Positions 37,452 to 46,659 of a stretch of 64,000 bases of DNA are shown here, piece after piece. Source of the stretch: Quatrionicoccus australiensis (GTDB lineage: Bacteria > Pseudomonadota > Gammaproteobacteria > Burkholderiales > Rhodocyclaceae); NCBI RefSeq assembly GCF_020510525.1, contig NZ_CP075188.1:4030001-4094000 (forward strand). The letters run 5' to 3'. Below the pieces are notes generated by a model that saw only the letters and a list, made by a program, of their open reading frames with translations, was not told the origin of the DNA and did not search any database. Numbering within the stretch: the first letter of the stretch is position 1; every line of letters begins with the position of its first letter. Made by a program: the position numbers and the translations under genes.

Positions 37452-38591
37452 ATGTCCAAAAAGCTGGCTCTGGCTGTTCTCGCTGCATTCTCTGCCGCCG
37501 CCTTCGCTGACATCAATGTCGGCGTTTCCGTTTCAGCCACCGGCCCGGCTGCCTCGCTCGGCATCCCGGAAAAGAACACGATTGCCCTGCTGCCGGCCAG
37601 CATCGGCGGCCAGAAGGTGAATTACATCGTCCTCGACGATGCCACCGACCCGACCGCTGCCGCCAAGAACATCAAGAAGCTGATCAGCGAAAACAAGGTC
37701 GATGTCGTGATTGGGTCGAGCACGACGCCGAACTCGCTGGCCATGATGGACGTAGCGGTCGACAACGAAACGCCGATGATTTCCATGGCCGGCTCGGCGA
37801 TCGTCGTCGAACCCATGGACGCCAAGCGCCACTGGGTCTTCAAGACGGCCCAGAACGACGCACACATGGCGACCGCCATCGTCCAGCACATGACCGACAA
37901 GGGCGTACAAAATGTTGCCTTCATCGGCTTTGCCGATGCCTACGGCGAAGGCTGGTACAAGGAATTCGCCAAGATCGCCGAAGCGCGCAAGCTGAAGATC
38001 GTCGCCAGCGAACGCTACCAGCGCAACGACACCTCGGTGACCGGCCAGATCCTCAAGATCATGGCTGCCAAGCCGGATGCCATCATGGTCGGCGGCGCCG
38101 GCACGCCGGCCGTGCTGCCGCAGAAGGCGCTCAAGGAAAAGGGCTACAAGGGCCTGATCTATCAAACGCACGGCGTCGCCAACAACGACTTCCTGCGCGT
38201 CGGCGGCAAGGACGTCGAAGGCGCCTTCCTGCCGGTCGGCCCGATGGTCATCGCCAACCAGCTGCCGAACGACAATCCGGTCAAGAAGTCGGCCCTGGAA
38301 TACGTGAACAAGTACGAAGCCGCCTACGGCAAGGGCAGCGTCAGCTCCTTCGGCGGTCACGCCTGGGACGCCGGCGTGCTGCTCGGCAGCGCCATTCCGG
38401 TCGCCCTCAAGAAGGCCAAGCCGGGTAGCGTCGAGTTCCGCCGCGCCCTGCGCGATGCCATCGAAGGCACCAAGAACCTGCCGGCCGCACACGGCATCTT
38501 CAACCTGACGCCCAACGACCACCAGGGATATGACCAGCGCGCCCGCGTCATGGCCACCATCGAAAACAACGCCTGGAAACTGGTCAAATAA
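37452..38591 (+). CDS. Branched-chain amino-acid-type ABC transporter binding protein 2
   Basis: The 379-residue product has a signal peptide ending AAFA and repeats the first protein almost block by block, e.g. SATGPAASLGIPEKNTI and YKGLIYQTHGVANNDFL. The Cys pair is absent (LRVGGKDVEG). It probably arose by tandem duplication, and the two proteins may bind different but related ligands for the same permease. Confidence 0.92.
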   Translation: MSKKLALAVLAAFSAAAFADINVGVSVSATGPAASLGIPEKNTIALLPASIGGQKVNYIVLDDATDPTAAAKNIKKLISENKVDVVIGSSTTPNSLAMMDVAVDNETPMISMAGSAIVVEPMDAKRHWVFKTAQNDAHMATAIVQHMTDKGVQNVAFIGFADAYGEGWYKEFAKIAEARKLKIVASERYQRNDTSVTGQILKIMAAKPDAIMVGGAGTPAVLPQKALKEKGYKGLIYQTHGVANNDFLRVGGKDVEGAFLPVGPMVIANQLPNDNPVKKSALEYVNKYEAAYGKGSVSSFGGHAWDAGVLLGSAIPVALKKAKPGSVEFRRALRDAIEGTKNLPAAHGIFNLTPNDHQGYDQRARVMATIENNAWKLVK

Positions 38592-38620
38592 TCTAGCCGC
38601 TCCACGCTGGCCCAATCCCG

Positions 38621-38657
38621 CCGCCGGCCGTGATCCCACGGCCGGCGGTGCATTTTT
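38621..38657 (+). terminator. Strong hairpin with short T-run between binding protein and permease genes
   Basis: CCGCCGGCCGTG and CACGGCCGGCGG pair perfectly over 12 bp around an ATCC loop, followed by TGCATTTTT. Located between the second binding protein and livH, it may reduce read-through so that binding proteins outnumber permease subunits. Confidence 0.7.
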
Positions 38658-38688
38658 GCCGGCGCCGGCAAGCAGCCATCGGTAAGCC

Positions 38689-39729
38689 ATGGACCTTCAA
38701 ATCCTTCTTCTTCTCGGCCAGGACGGCATCACCAACGGGGCCATCTACGCCCTGCTGGCGCTTGCGCTGGTGCTGGTCTTCGCGGTCACCCGCGTCATTT
38801 TCATCCCGCAGGGCGAATTCGTCGCCTACGGCGCCCTGACCCTTGCCTCGCTGCAGGCTGGCAAGGTGCCGGGCACGATCTGGCTGCTGGTCGGGCTGGG
38901 CGCGACCATCGCCGTGCTCGACGGCTTTCAGCTGCTGCGCGAAAAACGCTACGCCAAGCTGCCGCCGCTGCTCATCTTCAATGTCGGCCTGCCGCTGCTC
39001 GCTGCTGCCGGCTTGTTCGCCATCCCGCCGACCGAGCTGCCGCTCTGGCTGCAGGTGGTGATTGCCATGCTGCTCGTCGTGCCGCTCGGCCCGATGATCT
39101 ACCGCCTTGCCTTCCAGCCGCTGGCGAACGCCTCGGTACTCGTGCTGCTGATCGTCTCGGTCGCCGTGCACGTCGCGCTGATCGGCCTCGGCCTGCTCTT
39201 CTTCGGCGCCGAAGGCTCGCGCACGCCGCCCTTCACCGAAATCAGCTTCGAGCTGGCCGGCGCGCCGCTGCAAGGACAGACCGTGCTCGTCGTCGTCGCC
39301 TCGGCGGCACTGATCATCGGCCTCTATTTCTTCTTCGAGCGCACCATCTACGGCAAGGCGCTGCGCGCCACCGCGATGAACCGCACCGGCGCCCGCCTGA
39401 TGGGCATCCCGCCCGCCCTCGCCGGCAAGCTCTGCCTGACGCTGGCGGCCGCGATCGGTGCCTTCTCCGGCATCCTGATTGCGCCGATCACCACCATCTA
39501 CTACGACTCCGGCTTCCTGATCGGCCTGAAAGGCTTCGTCGGCGCCATCATCGGCGGCCTCGCCTCCTATCCGGTCGCCGCGCTCGGCGCCATCCTGGTC
39601 GGCCTGCTCGAATCCTATTCGTCGTTCTACGCCAGCGCCTTCAAGGAAGTCATCGTGTTCACGCTGATCATCCCGGTGCTGCTGTGGCGCTCGCTGACCT
39701 CCAAGCATGTCGAGGAGGAGGAAGAGTGA
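38689..39729 (+). CDS. livH: LivH-type ABC permease
   Basis: The 346-residue product has about eight to ten membrane spans and the LivH signatures GITNGAIYALLALALVLVFA at the N-terminus and YGKALRATAMNRTGARLMGI near residue 220. It is longer than the usual 290-310, with an extra hydrophobic segment in residues 60-130. The end is an acidic EEEEE tail. The stop overlaps the ATG of a short frame (TGATG). Confidence 0.9.
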   Translation: MDLQILLLLGQDGITNGAIYALLALALVLVFAVTRVIFIPQGEFVAYGALTLASLQAGKVPGTIWLLVGLGATIAVLDGFQLLREKRYAKLPPLLIFNVGLPLLAAAGLFAIPPTELPLWLQVVIAMLLVVPLGPMIYRLAFQPLANASVLVLLIVSVAVHVALIGLGLLFFGAEGSRTPPFTEISFELAGAPLQGQTVLVVVASAALIIGLYFFFERTIYGKALRATAMNRTGARLMGIPPALAGKLCLTLAAAIGAFSGILIAPITTIYYDSGFLIGLKGFVGAIIGGLASYPVAALGAILVGLLESYSSFYASAFKEVIVFTLIIPVLLWRSLTSKHVEEEEE

Positions 39730-39842
39730 TGCGCCACCGAGCAGGGGCCCCGCTTGGCGGGGATGCGAGTACGGCGCACCGCGCTTGTCGCCGACAGACA
39801 GAATTTTCAATCATGCACAACCTTTCGGAGGCGACCGAGTGA
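39729..39842 (+). CDS. Short coupled frame between livH and livMG (37 codons)
   Basis: ATG 39729 overlaps the livH stop (TGATG), and the frame ends in a TGA at 39840-39842 that overlaps the livMG ATG (TGATG). The 15-base GAGTGATGCGCCACC occurs at both ends (39724-39738 and 39837-39851), so the insertion has duplicated the junction. The peptide begins MRHRAGAPLGGDASTAHRAC and has no known domain. A GGAGG for livMG lies inside its last codons. Confidence 0.4.
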   Translation: MRHRAGAPLGGDASTAHRACRRQTEFSIMHNLSEATE

Positions 39843-41599
39843 TGCGCCACCTCCCGCTCGCCATTTTCATCGTCCTGCTCGGCATTGCGCCGCAGGTCCT
39901 GCCCGAATTCCACGTCACGCTGCTCAACTACATCGGCCTCTACGCCGTCGTCGTCGTCGGCCTCGTGCTGCTGACCGGGGTCGGTGGTCTGACCTCGTTC
40001 GGCCAGGCGGCCTTCGTCGGGCTCGGCGCCTACACCACTGCCTACCTGACCACGAGCTACGGCTTCTCGCCGTGGGCGACCTTGTTCATCGGTCTTGTCC
40101 TGACCGGCAGCGTCGCCTTCCTGCTCGGTTTCATCACCCTGCGCATGGGCGGCCATTACCTGCCGCTCGGCACCATTGCCTGGGGCATCAGCCTGTATTT
40201 CCTGTTCGGCAATCTCGAATTGCTCGGCGGCCATACCGGCATCACCGGCATCCCGGCCGTTTCGCTGTTCGGCTGGGACATGAAGTCGGGGCGTGAATTT
40301 TTCTACCTGATCTGGCTGGTCGTGCTGCTTGCCATCCTGGCCGTGCGCAACCTGCTCGATTCGCGCCAGGGTCGTGCCATTCGCGCCCTCAAGGGCGGCA
40401 GCGTGATGGCCGAGGCGATGGGCGTCAATACGCCGCACACCAAGATCGTCATCTTCCTGATCGCGGCGCTGCTCGCCAGCATCTCGGGCTGGCTGTACGC
40501 GCACCTGCAGCGCTTCGTCAATCCGACGCCGTTCGCCATCGCGCAGGGCATCGAATACCTGTTCATGGGCGTCGTCGGCGGCATCGGCCACGTCTGGGGC
40601 GCCGTGCTCGGTGCCGGCCTGATCACCATCCTCAAGCAGTGGCTGCAGGACTGGCTGCCGCAGATTCTCGGCCAGAGCGGCAATTTCGAGATCATCGTGT
40701 TCGGCATCGCCATGGTGCTGATCCTGCAGAAAGCGCGCGACGGCCTGTGGCCGGTCATCCTGCGCCGCCTGCCGGCTCGTTCGCTGCAACGTGCCGTGCC
40801 GCAGGCGGAAATGCTGCCCAAACGCGCGGCTAACGCCGCCGGCACCGTGTTGCTGACGGCCGAGGAAGTCACCAAGCGTTTCGGCGGCCTGGTCGCCAAC
40901 AACAACATGTCGCTGTCGGTACAAGCGGGCGAAGTGATGGCGCTGATCGGCCCGAACGGCGCCGGCAAGAGCACGATGTTCAACTGCATCTCGGCGGTCA
41001 GCCCCGCCACTTCCGGCAAAATCGCCTTTCTCGGCGAGTCGACCGGCAAGCTGCTGGCACGCGACATCGCCCGCCGCGGCATGAGCCGCACCTTCCAGCA
41101 CGTCCGCCTGCTCGGCAACATGAGCGTGCTCGAAAACGTCGCGATCGGCGCCCATCTGCGCGGCAGCAAGGGCGTGCTGGCCGCGGCACTGCGCCTCGAC
41201 CGTGCCGAAGAGCAAGGCCTGCTCGCCGAAGCCGCCCGCCAGATCGAGCGGGTCGGTCTCAAGGACCACATGTTCGATGCGGCCGGCAGCCTGGCACTCG
41301 GCCAGCAGCGCATCGTCGAAATCGCCCGCGCGCTCGCCTCCGATCCCTGCCTGCTGCTCCTCGACGAACCGGCCGCCGGCCTGCGTTACCAGGAAAAGGT
41401 CGCGCTCGGCGAACTGCTCAAGAAACTGCGTGCCGAAGGCATGGGCATCCTGCTCGTCGAACACGACATGGATTTCGTCATGGGCCTGGCCGATCGCGTC
41501 GTGGTCATGGAATTCGGCGAGAAGATCGCCGAGGGCAAACCGGAAGAGGTCCAGCGCGACCCGAAGGTGCTCGAAGCCTATCTCGGCGGAGTCGAATGA
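39842..41599 (+). CDS. Fused LivM permease and LivG ATPase
   Basis: The 585-residue product combines a LivM permease (about residues 1-320, with GGLTSFGQAAFVGLGAYTTA and GVVGGIGHVWGAVLGAGLIT) and a LivG ATPase (about 335-585). Walker A is GPNGAGKST, the switch region is MSRTFQHVRLLGNMSVLENV, and the signature is LALGQQRIVEIARAL with Walker B LLLLDEPAAGL. Permease and ATPase are separate proteins in E. coli. The fused protein still has a single permease and a single ATPase domain, so it would pair with LivH and LivF. Confidence 0.93.
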   Translation: MRHLPLAIFIVLLGIAPQVLPEFHVTLLNYIGLYAVVVVGLVLLTGVGGLTSFGQAAFVGLGAYTTAYLTTSYGFSPWATLFIGLVLTGSVAFLLGFITLRMGGHYLPLGTIAWGISLYFLFGNLELLGGHTGITGIPAVSLFGWDMKSGREFFYLIWLVVLLAILAVRNLLDSRQGRAIRALKGGSVMAEAMGVNTPHTKIVIFLIAALLASISGWLYAHLQRFVNPTPFAIAQGIEYLFMGVVGGIGHVWGAVLGAGLITILKQWLQDWLPQILGQSGNFEIIVFGIAMVLILQKARDGLWPVILRRLPARSLQRAVPQAEMLPKRAANAAGTVLLTAEEVTKRFGGLVANNNMSLSVQAGEVMALIGPNGAGKSTMFNCISAVSPATSGKIAFLGESTGKLLARDIARRGMSRTFQHVRLLGNMSVLENVAIGAHLRGSKGVLAAALRLDRAEEQGLLAEAARQIERVGLKDHMFDAAGSLALGQQRIVEIARALASDPCLLLLDEPAAGLRYQEKVALGELLKKLRAEGMGILLVEHDMDFVMGLADRVVVMEFGEKIAEGKPEEVQRDPKVLEAYLGGVE

Positions 41600-42360
41600 T
41601 GAGCAAGCACGCACACCTGCACGACCACGAGGTCATCCTCGACGTCAAGAACCTGCGCGTCGCCTACGGCAAGGTCGAGGCGCTGCACGAAGTGAACCTG
41701 ACCATCCGGCGCGGCGAAATCGTCACCGTGATCGGCCCGAACGGCGCCGGCAAGACCACCTTGCTCGCCTCGCTGATGGGCCTCTTGCCGGCCGACGGCG
41801 AGATCGTCTACATGGGCCATGCCCAGGGCCGCGAACGCGAAGTCGAAACCCTGGTCCGCCAGGGCATGACGCTGGTTCCGGAAAAGCGCGAGCTGTTCGC
41901 CGAAATGAGCGTCGAAGACAACCTGCTGCTCGGCGCCTTCGACCGCTACCGCACCGGCCACCGCGACCAGATGGAAACCATGGACGAGGTCTTCGAGCTC
42001 TTCCCGCGTCTCGAAGAACGCCGCGCCCAACTGGCCGGCACGTTGTCCGGCGGCGAACGCCAGATGCTGGCGATGGGCCGCGCCCTGATGGCCAAGCCCA
42101 AGCTCTTGATGCTCGACGAGCCCAGCCTCGGCCTGGCACCGCTGATCATCAAGGAAATCTTCCGCATCATCGCCGAACTGAAACAGACCGGCGTCGCCAT
42201 CCTGCTCGTCGAGCAGAACGCGCGCGCCGCGCTGCAGATCGCCGATTACGGCTACGTGCTGGAAACCGGCGAAGTCTCGCTGTCCGGCCCGAGCGCCGAA
42301 CTGGCCGCCGACCCGCGCGTCATCGAGGCCTATCTCGGCCTCGGTCACAAGCAAAAGTAA
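41596..42360 (+). CDS. livF: LivF-type ABC ATPase
   Basis: The 254-residue product has Walker A GPNGAGKTTL, the signature LSGGERQMLAMGRALM, Walker B LLMLDEPSLGLAP and the switch histidine position replaced by Gln (LVEQNARAAL), as usual in LivF. Its start overlaps the stop of the fused LivMG gene (ATGATG). A His-rich N-terminus (MSKHAHLHDHE) is unusual and could bind metal, but no role is shown. Confidence 0.93.
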   Translation: MMSKHAHLHDHEVILDVKNLRVAYGKVEALHEVNLTIRRGEIVTVIGPNGAGKTTLLASLMGLLPADGEIVYMGHAQGREREVETLVRQGMTLVPEKRELFAEMSVEDNLLLGAFDRYRTGHRDQMETMDEVFELFPRLEERRAQLAGTLSGGERQMLAMGRALMAKPKLLMLDEPSLGLAPLIIKEIFRIIAELKQTGVAILLVEQNARAALQIADYGYVLETGEVSLSGPSAELAADPRVIEAYLGLGHKQK

Positions 42361-42374
42361 AAACGGCTTTTTTT

Positions 42375-42404
42375 ACCGGTCGACCGCTGCGGCCGACCGG
42401 TTTT
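42375..42404. terminator. Rho-independent terminator between livF and the DUF6600 gene
   Basis: ACCGGTCG and CGACCGGT pair over 8 bp, enclosing a smaller inner stem (CCGC with GCGG), with T-rich sequence on both sides (TTTTTTT before, TTTT after). It can serve both convergent genes. Confidence 0.75.
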
Positions 42405-42416
42405 CATTTTCAGCAA

Positions 42417-44654
42417 TCAACGCTCGTCGCGCTCGCGCCGACGTTCGCCACGCTTGTCGCCCTGCGGCGCTTCGCGAGCCGGGGCGGGCGCGGCCTGCGG
42501 CATTTCGCGCTGACGCGGCATGTCGACCGGACGTTGCATCTCGCGTTCCTGTCGCGAAAAATCCGGGCGCTGGATTTCGCGCTGGCGAACTTGCGGCTCG
42601 ACAGCAGCAGGCTGGAATGCCGGCGCCTCGCGCACCACGGGCGGCCGCCACTCTTCGCGAACGACGGGCATTTCCTGGGTTCTCGGTAGGTCGACCGGAC
42701 GGGCGACTTCGCGCTCCCGACGTGTGAAACCCGGACGCCGGCTGTCACCATCCTGGCGCGGCATATCGCCGCCCGCAGATGGTTGCGACGGGTTTTCACG
42801 CAGCACAGCCGGACGCCGCTCTTCACGCATCGCCGGCATTTCCGGTGTTTTTTGGGCGTCGACCGGACGGACCACTTCACGCTCCTGACGCGTGAAGCCC
42901 GGACGCCGGCCGTCACCATCCTGGCGCGGCATATCGCCGCCCGCAGACGGTAGCGACGGGTTTTCACGCAACACAGCCGGACGCCGTTCTTCACGCACCG
43001 CCGGCATTTCCGGTGTTTTTGGCGCGTCGACCGGACGGGCGATTTCGCGCTCCGGACGCGTGAAGCCCGGACGCCGGCCGTCCCGTTCCTGGCGCGGTGC
43101 ATCGACAGCGGGCAAGGTTTGCGGCGACAGCGAATTTTCACGCACAACGGGGGGACGCCGCCCATCCTCGCTACGTTCGGGCAAACGACCGGGCATCACG
43201 TCACGTCGGCGACCATCGGCATCGCCCGCCGGCATGCCATCACGACTGCGCGGCTCACCCTGCAGCACAGGCTGACGCGCCACATCATCGCGCCGGAACG
43301 GCCGGCCTTCAGCAGACGGCATGCCTGCGTCGCGGCGGCTCTCATCACGCAACTGGCGCCCACCGGCCGGCGGCCGCAACACGTTGTCGGGCGCGGCGCG
43401 AACCTGCGGCGCCCGCTCCAGATCACGCCGCTCGTGCCGCCCCATGTCGCCGGCGTTGATCGGCCGTCCTTCGCGCAGGAAGGCCGAAGGCACGACCGTC
43501 ACTGCTTGCGGCAGGGCGCGATGGACATAGGATTGCGGCGGACCATGGCGCATTGCCCGGTCAACCAGGCCCATGTCGCGGATATGCGCATGGTTGACCC
43601 GATGCACATAGGCCGAACTGGCATGAAAACCGGGCACATAGACTTCGCGCGGCGCGAGCGGGAACCAGCCGACCGCCGGCGCCGCACCAAAACTGAAACT
43701 GGCGCTCCAGCCCGGATTGCCGATCCAGGCCACCAGGGCCGGCGCATAGACCGGACGGGCAACATACGTTCCCGGCGCCCAACCCCAGCGCCCGCGCACC
43801 TGCACCCAGCGGCCGTAATGGAAGGGGGCAAACCCCCAGGGGGCCTGATCGACCCAGGTCCAGCCCCAGGGCGCAACCCAGACCCAGCGCCCGACCCGGT
43901 AGGGCGCCCAGTCGTCGGCGACGGCGCGCGGATACCAGACGGCACCGTATTCGGTCTGGGCTTGCCAGTCGCCGTAAGCGTCCAGATCCTGGTAACCGGT
44001 CATCGCCGGTGAAACATGGCGCCGTGACTGGCTGGCGAGGGCGGCATTCTCGCGCTCGGCAACCCAGTAATCGAAGGCGTCGCGGTCGTAATCGGCCGCG
44101 CTGCGAAGCGGTTCGCCGGCGTAGAGGCTGGCCTTCTGGCCCGCCCGCACCGGCGTGTTGCGCTCGCCGTCATTGAACATCGCCTGTCCGGCCTGGGCGG
44201 TCAACTCGGTGTGATCGGAGAAAACGTCGATGCGAAAACGCCCCGGCGTCGCAAAGCGGATACGGCCTTCCGGCGTCTGCACCGTCACGTCGTTGCTCTG
44301 CTCGGGGTCGAGAATGCTCACCGCCAGCGTGCCGCGCAGCAGCTGCAGCCTGACTTCGCGATCATCGAGCACCGGAAAGGCGAGGCTGGTACCGCCGGCC
44401 AGACGAAAAGCCGTGGAGCCGACCCAGACCTCGGCACGGCCGCGGCGTTCACTCTCGAGTAGCGCACCGCTGCTGATCGGCCAGTTGATGCTGGCCGGCC
44501 CGCCTTCGTCGTCACGGTCAACCCGGAAATTGACGCCATTTTCAACCAGCGCCAGACGCCCGACCCGGGCCGGTGGATCGGCCTGCGCCGTCGCTGAGGC
44601 CAGCACGGCAAACAGGATCAGGAACAGACGCAAGTAAAGAGGCAGGCGGCGCAT
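42417..44654 (-). CDS. FecR-like/DUF6600 secreted repeat protein
   Basis: The 745-residue product has a signal peptide ending ATAQA, a FecR-like region (about 40-160, with VQTPEGRIRFATPGRFRIDV), then the aromatic DUF6600 block (about 220-330) rich in Trp-Gly-Tyr, as in RVGRWVWVAPWGWTWVD. The last 350 residues are Arg/Pro-rich and contain 56-residue tandem repeats. It is probably periplasmic or surface-linked. The function is unknown. Confidence 0.8.
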   Translation of the reverse strand: MRRLPLYLRLFLILFAVLASATAQADPPARVGRLALVENGVNFRVDRDDEGGPASINWPISSGALLESERRGRAEVWVGSTAFRLAGGTSLAFPVLDDREVRLQLLRGTLAVSILDPEQSNDVTVQTPEGRIRFATPGRFRIDVFSDHTELTAQAGQAMFNDGERNTPVRAGQKASLYAGEPLRSAADYDRDAFDYWVAERENAALASQSRRHVSPAMTGYQDLDAYGDWQAQTEYGAVWYPRAVADDWAPYRVGRWVWVAPWGWTWVDQAPWGFAPFHYGRWVQVRGRWGWAPGTYVARPVYAPALVAWIGNPGWSASFSFGAAPAVGWFPLAPREVYVPGFHASSAYVHRVNHAHIRDMGLVDRAMRHGPPQSYVHRALPQAVTVVPSAFLREGRPINAGDMGRHERRDLERAPQVRAAPDNVLRPPAGGRQLRDESRRDAGMPSAEGRPFRRDDVARQPVLQGEPRSRDGMPAGDADGRRRDVMPGRLPERSEDGRRPPVVRENSLSPQTLPAVDAPRQERDGRRPGFTRPEREIARPVDAPKTPEMPAVREERRPAVLRENPSLPSAGGDMPRQDGDGRRPGFTRQEREVVRPVDAQKTPEMPAMREERRPAVLRENPSQPSAGGDMPRQDGDSRRPGFTRREREVARPVDLPRTQEMPVVREEWRPPVVREAPAFQPAAVEPQVRQREIQRPDFSRQEREMQRPVDMPRQREMPQAAPAPAREAPQGDKRGERRRERDER
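42690..43110 (-). repeat. 168-bp tandem repeats in the DUF6600 gene
   Basis: GTCGACCGGACGG recurs at 42690, 42858 and 43026, and GTGAA(A/G)CCCGGACGCCGG at 42724, 42892 and 43060, each exactly 168 bp apart (56 codons). Units 1 and 2 are nearly identical; the third is more diverged. Confidence 0.85.
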
Positions 44655-44769
44655 AGCAAACTCCGGACATTCAGGCGGTGAGATGAACGAATAACGCCCG
44701 AGCCCCCCGGTCGATGGACGCCCGCCGCAGAATAAATGGTTTCAGGATGTTGCTGCGGGCAAACGCCGT

Positions 44770-46458
44770 TCAGGCCGCGTCGACTTCGATGCCGTATTTG
44801 TTGGCAACCGTGACATAGAGTTCGCGCGCCGAGGCCACCTTGGGGCTCTTGCGATCCTTGCGCTGGGCGCGTTGCAGATAATCCTGCGCGCGAGCCGCCA
44901 GTTCGCTGTCCCAACCCTTTTTGTCGAGCAGGGTGAAAATCGCCTTCGCGGCATTGACCAGGAACTGCAGGTTGGGCACCTGTTCGGCCGCCTGGATCAG
45001 CAACTCGACGGCACCTTCCAGATCGCCATTGCGCGCCGCCATGACGCCCTTGTTGTTGAGTTCGATGATCTGTTTGCCGACCTGATCGAGCAAGGCCTTG
45101 CCCGCATCCGGCTGCCCGGTCTTTTCGAACACGCTGGTGATGTGTCCGATCAGATGCGGGTCCTCATGATTTTCGGCGGCGACCTGACGCATGATTTTCT
45201 GTGCCGCCTCCTGCTTGCCGGTGGCGTAGCAGGCATGCGCCAGATCGACGGCCAGACGCTGCGAAACATGCTTGCCCTTGGCGCTGGCCTCGGCAACCAC
45301 CTCCTGCTGCAAGGCAATGGCCTGCTCGACCAGGCCCTGCGCCTTGTCCGGCGAGCCTTCCATGTCGAGGCAAAGGCTCTCGGTGACCAGTGCCGCCAGT
45401 TCGGCCTGCTTGTCGCCGCGCCATTCGCGCTTCATGTCGGCAGTGATCTTGCGTGAAGCAGCGACATCGCCTTTTTCAACAAGTACCCGCGACAGGTTGG
45501 CGAAGTCGTCCACCGTGCGCAGGCTGGAGCCACGACTGCGATCGATCACCTTGCCATAGGCCTTTTCGGCCCCCAGCAGATCCTTGTTGCGCGCCGCCGT
45601 ATCGCCAACCAGCCGCTGCCGGATGGTGTTGTGCGGCGAGGCATCGGCCGCCCGCTGCAACACTTGCTGGGCGTCGACCAGACGGCCCTTGGCCTCATGC
45701 ACGGAAGCCAGGAAATCGTAGGCGGAGAGGAACTCCGGTGCCTCTTCCAGCACCTGCTCGGCCAGTTCGCCCGCCTCGTCAAGCGCCCCGCGATCACGCA
45801 AGGCGGTGGCCAGACCCATCTTGGCCCAAGGCACGACACGGCCTTCGAGCACGCGGCGGAACACTTCTTCGGCTTCCGCCGTCTTGCCCAGGGTATGCAG
45901 CAATTCGCCCTTGAAACGCAGCGCGTCGTACATGTAGGCCGGTTGCTGCTGGATCACCCGGTCACAGGCGGCAATCGCCTCCTGCAGGGCACCGCGCTCG
46001 ATCTGCTCGTAAATCCGGCGCAGCACGTGTTTCTTGAATATCGCCTTGACCAGGCGGGCCTGCAACTGGTCGGCAGTAAACGGCTTGATCAGGTAATCAT
46101 CCGGCGCCAGTTCGGCCATCGACACGACATTGGTGTAACCGCGTTCGCTGGTGATGATCAGATAGACCGTGCCGAGCGGAATCAGGTGGGCATGCCGCAG
46201 TTCTTCAAGCAACTGCTGACCATCGCGGCCGTCATCGAGAACGAAGTCGGACAACACGATATCGAAACGGTTGGCCTTGACCTGGCGAATCACCTCGGCC
46301 GAATTGCCGGCGCCGTGAACGGCAGTCACCCCGAGCGCAGCCAGCATCAGGCGCAGCGATTCGCGCGCCGGCGGGTGCCGGTCGACGATCAAAACCCGCT
46401 TTTTTGTCAGTGACTGCTGCAAAACCAGCAGCATCTCGTCGTTATCGAGAGCGCTCAT
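44770..46458 (-). CDS. Response-regulator receiver with TPR output
   Basis: The 562-residue product has a receiver domain (about 20-140) with phosphorylated Asp71 in LSDFVLDDG, and the conserved Lys in LIKPF. The remaining 400 residues are tetratricopeptide repeats, e.g. PAYMYDALRFKGELLHTLGK and EFLSAYDFLASVHEAKGRL. It has no DNA-binding domain and presumably acts through protein contacts. It is divergent from mnmG and has no kinase nearby. Confidence 0.88.
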   Translation of the reverse strand: MSALDNDEMLLVLQQSLTKKRVLIVDRHPPARESLRLMLAALGVTAVHGAGNSAEVIRQVKANRFDIVLSDFVLDDGRDGQQLLEELRHAHLIPLGTVYLIITSERGYTNVVSMAELAPDDYLIKPFTADQLQARLVKAIFKKHVLRRIYEQIERGALQEAIAACDRVIQQQPAYMYDALRFKGELLHTLGKTAEAEEVFRRVLEGRVVPWAKMGLATALRDRGALDEAGELAEQVLEEAPEFLSAYDFLASVHEAKGRLVDAQQVLQRAADASPHNTIRQRLVGDTAARNKDLLGAEKAYGKVIDRSRGSSLRTVDDFANLSRVLVEKGDVAASRKITADMKREWRGDKQAELAALVTESLCLDMEGSPDKAQGLVEQAIALQQEVVAEASAKGKHVSQRLAVDLAHACYATGKQEAAQKIMRQVAAENHEDPHLIGHITSVFEKTGQPDAGKALLDQVGKQIIELNNKGVMAARNGDLEGAVELLIQAAEQVPNLQFLVNAAKAIFTLLDKKGWDSELAARAQDYLQRAQRKDRKSPKVASARELYVTVANKYGIEVDAA

Positions 46459-46659
46459 GCTATTTGCTTGCCTAGTGCGAATCTTGGCAAGTTACTTGAG
46501 TTCGGCAGGCAGGGCAAGGCATGCGGGGCATGCGACCGCAAATCCATCGCGGACAAACAGATCGGCAGCGCGGCGAAGCTGGGCGGCGAAAACTTCGATT
46601 TTTCAGCGACCTGACGTAAAATCCGGCTCCCGATACTGCACCGCAGCAAGGCTATTCCC

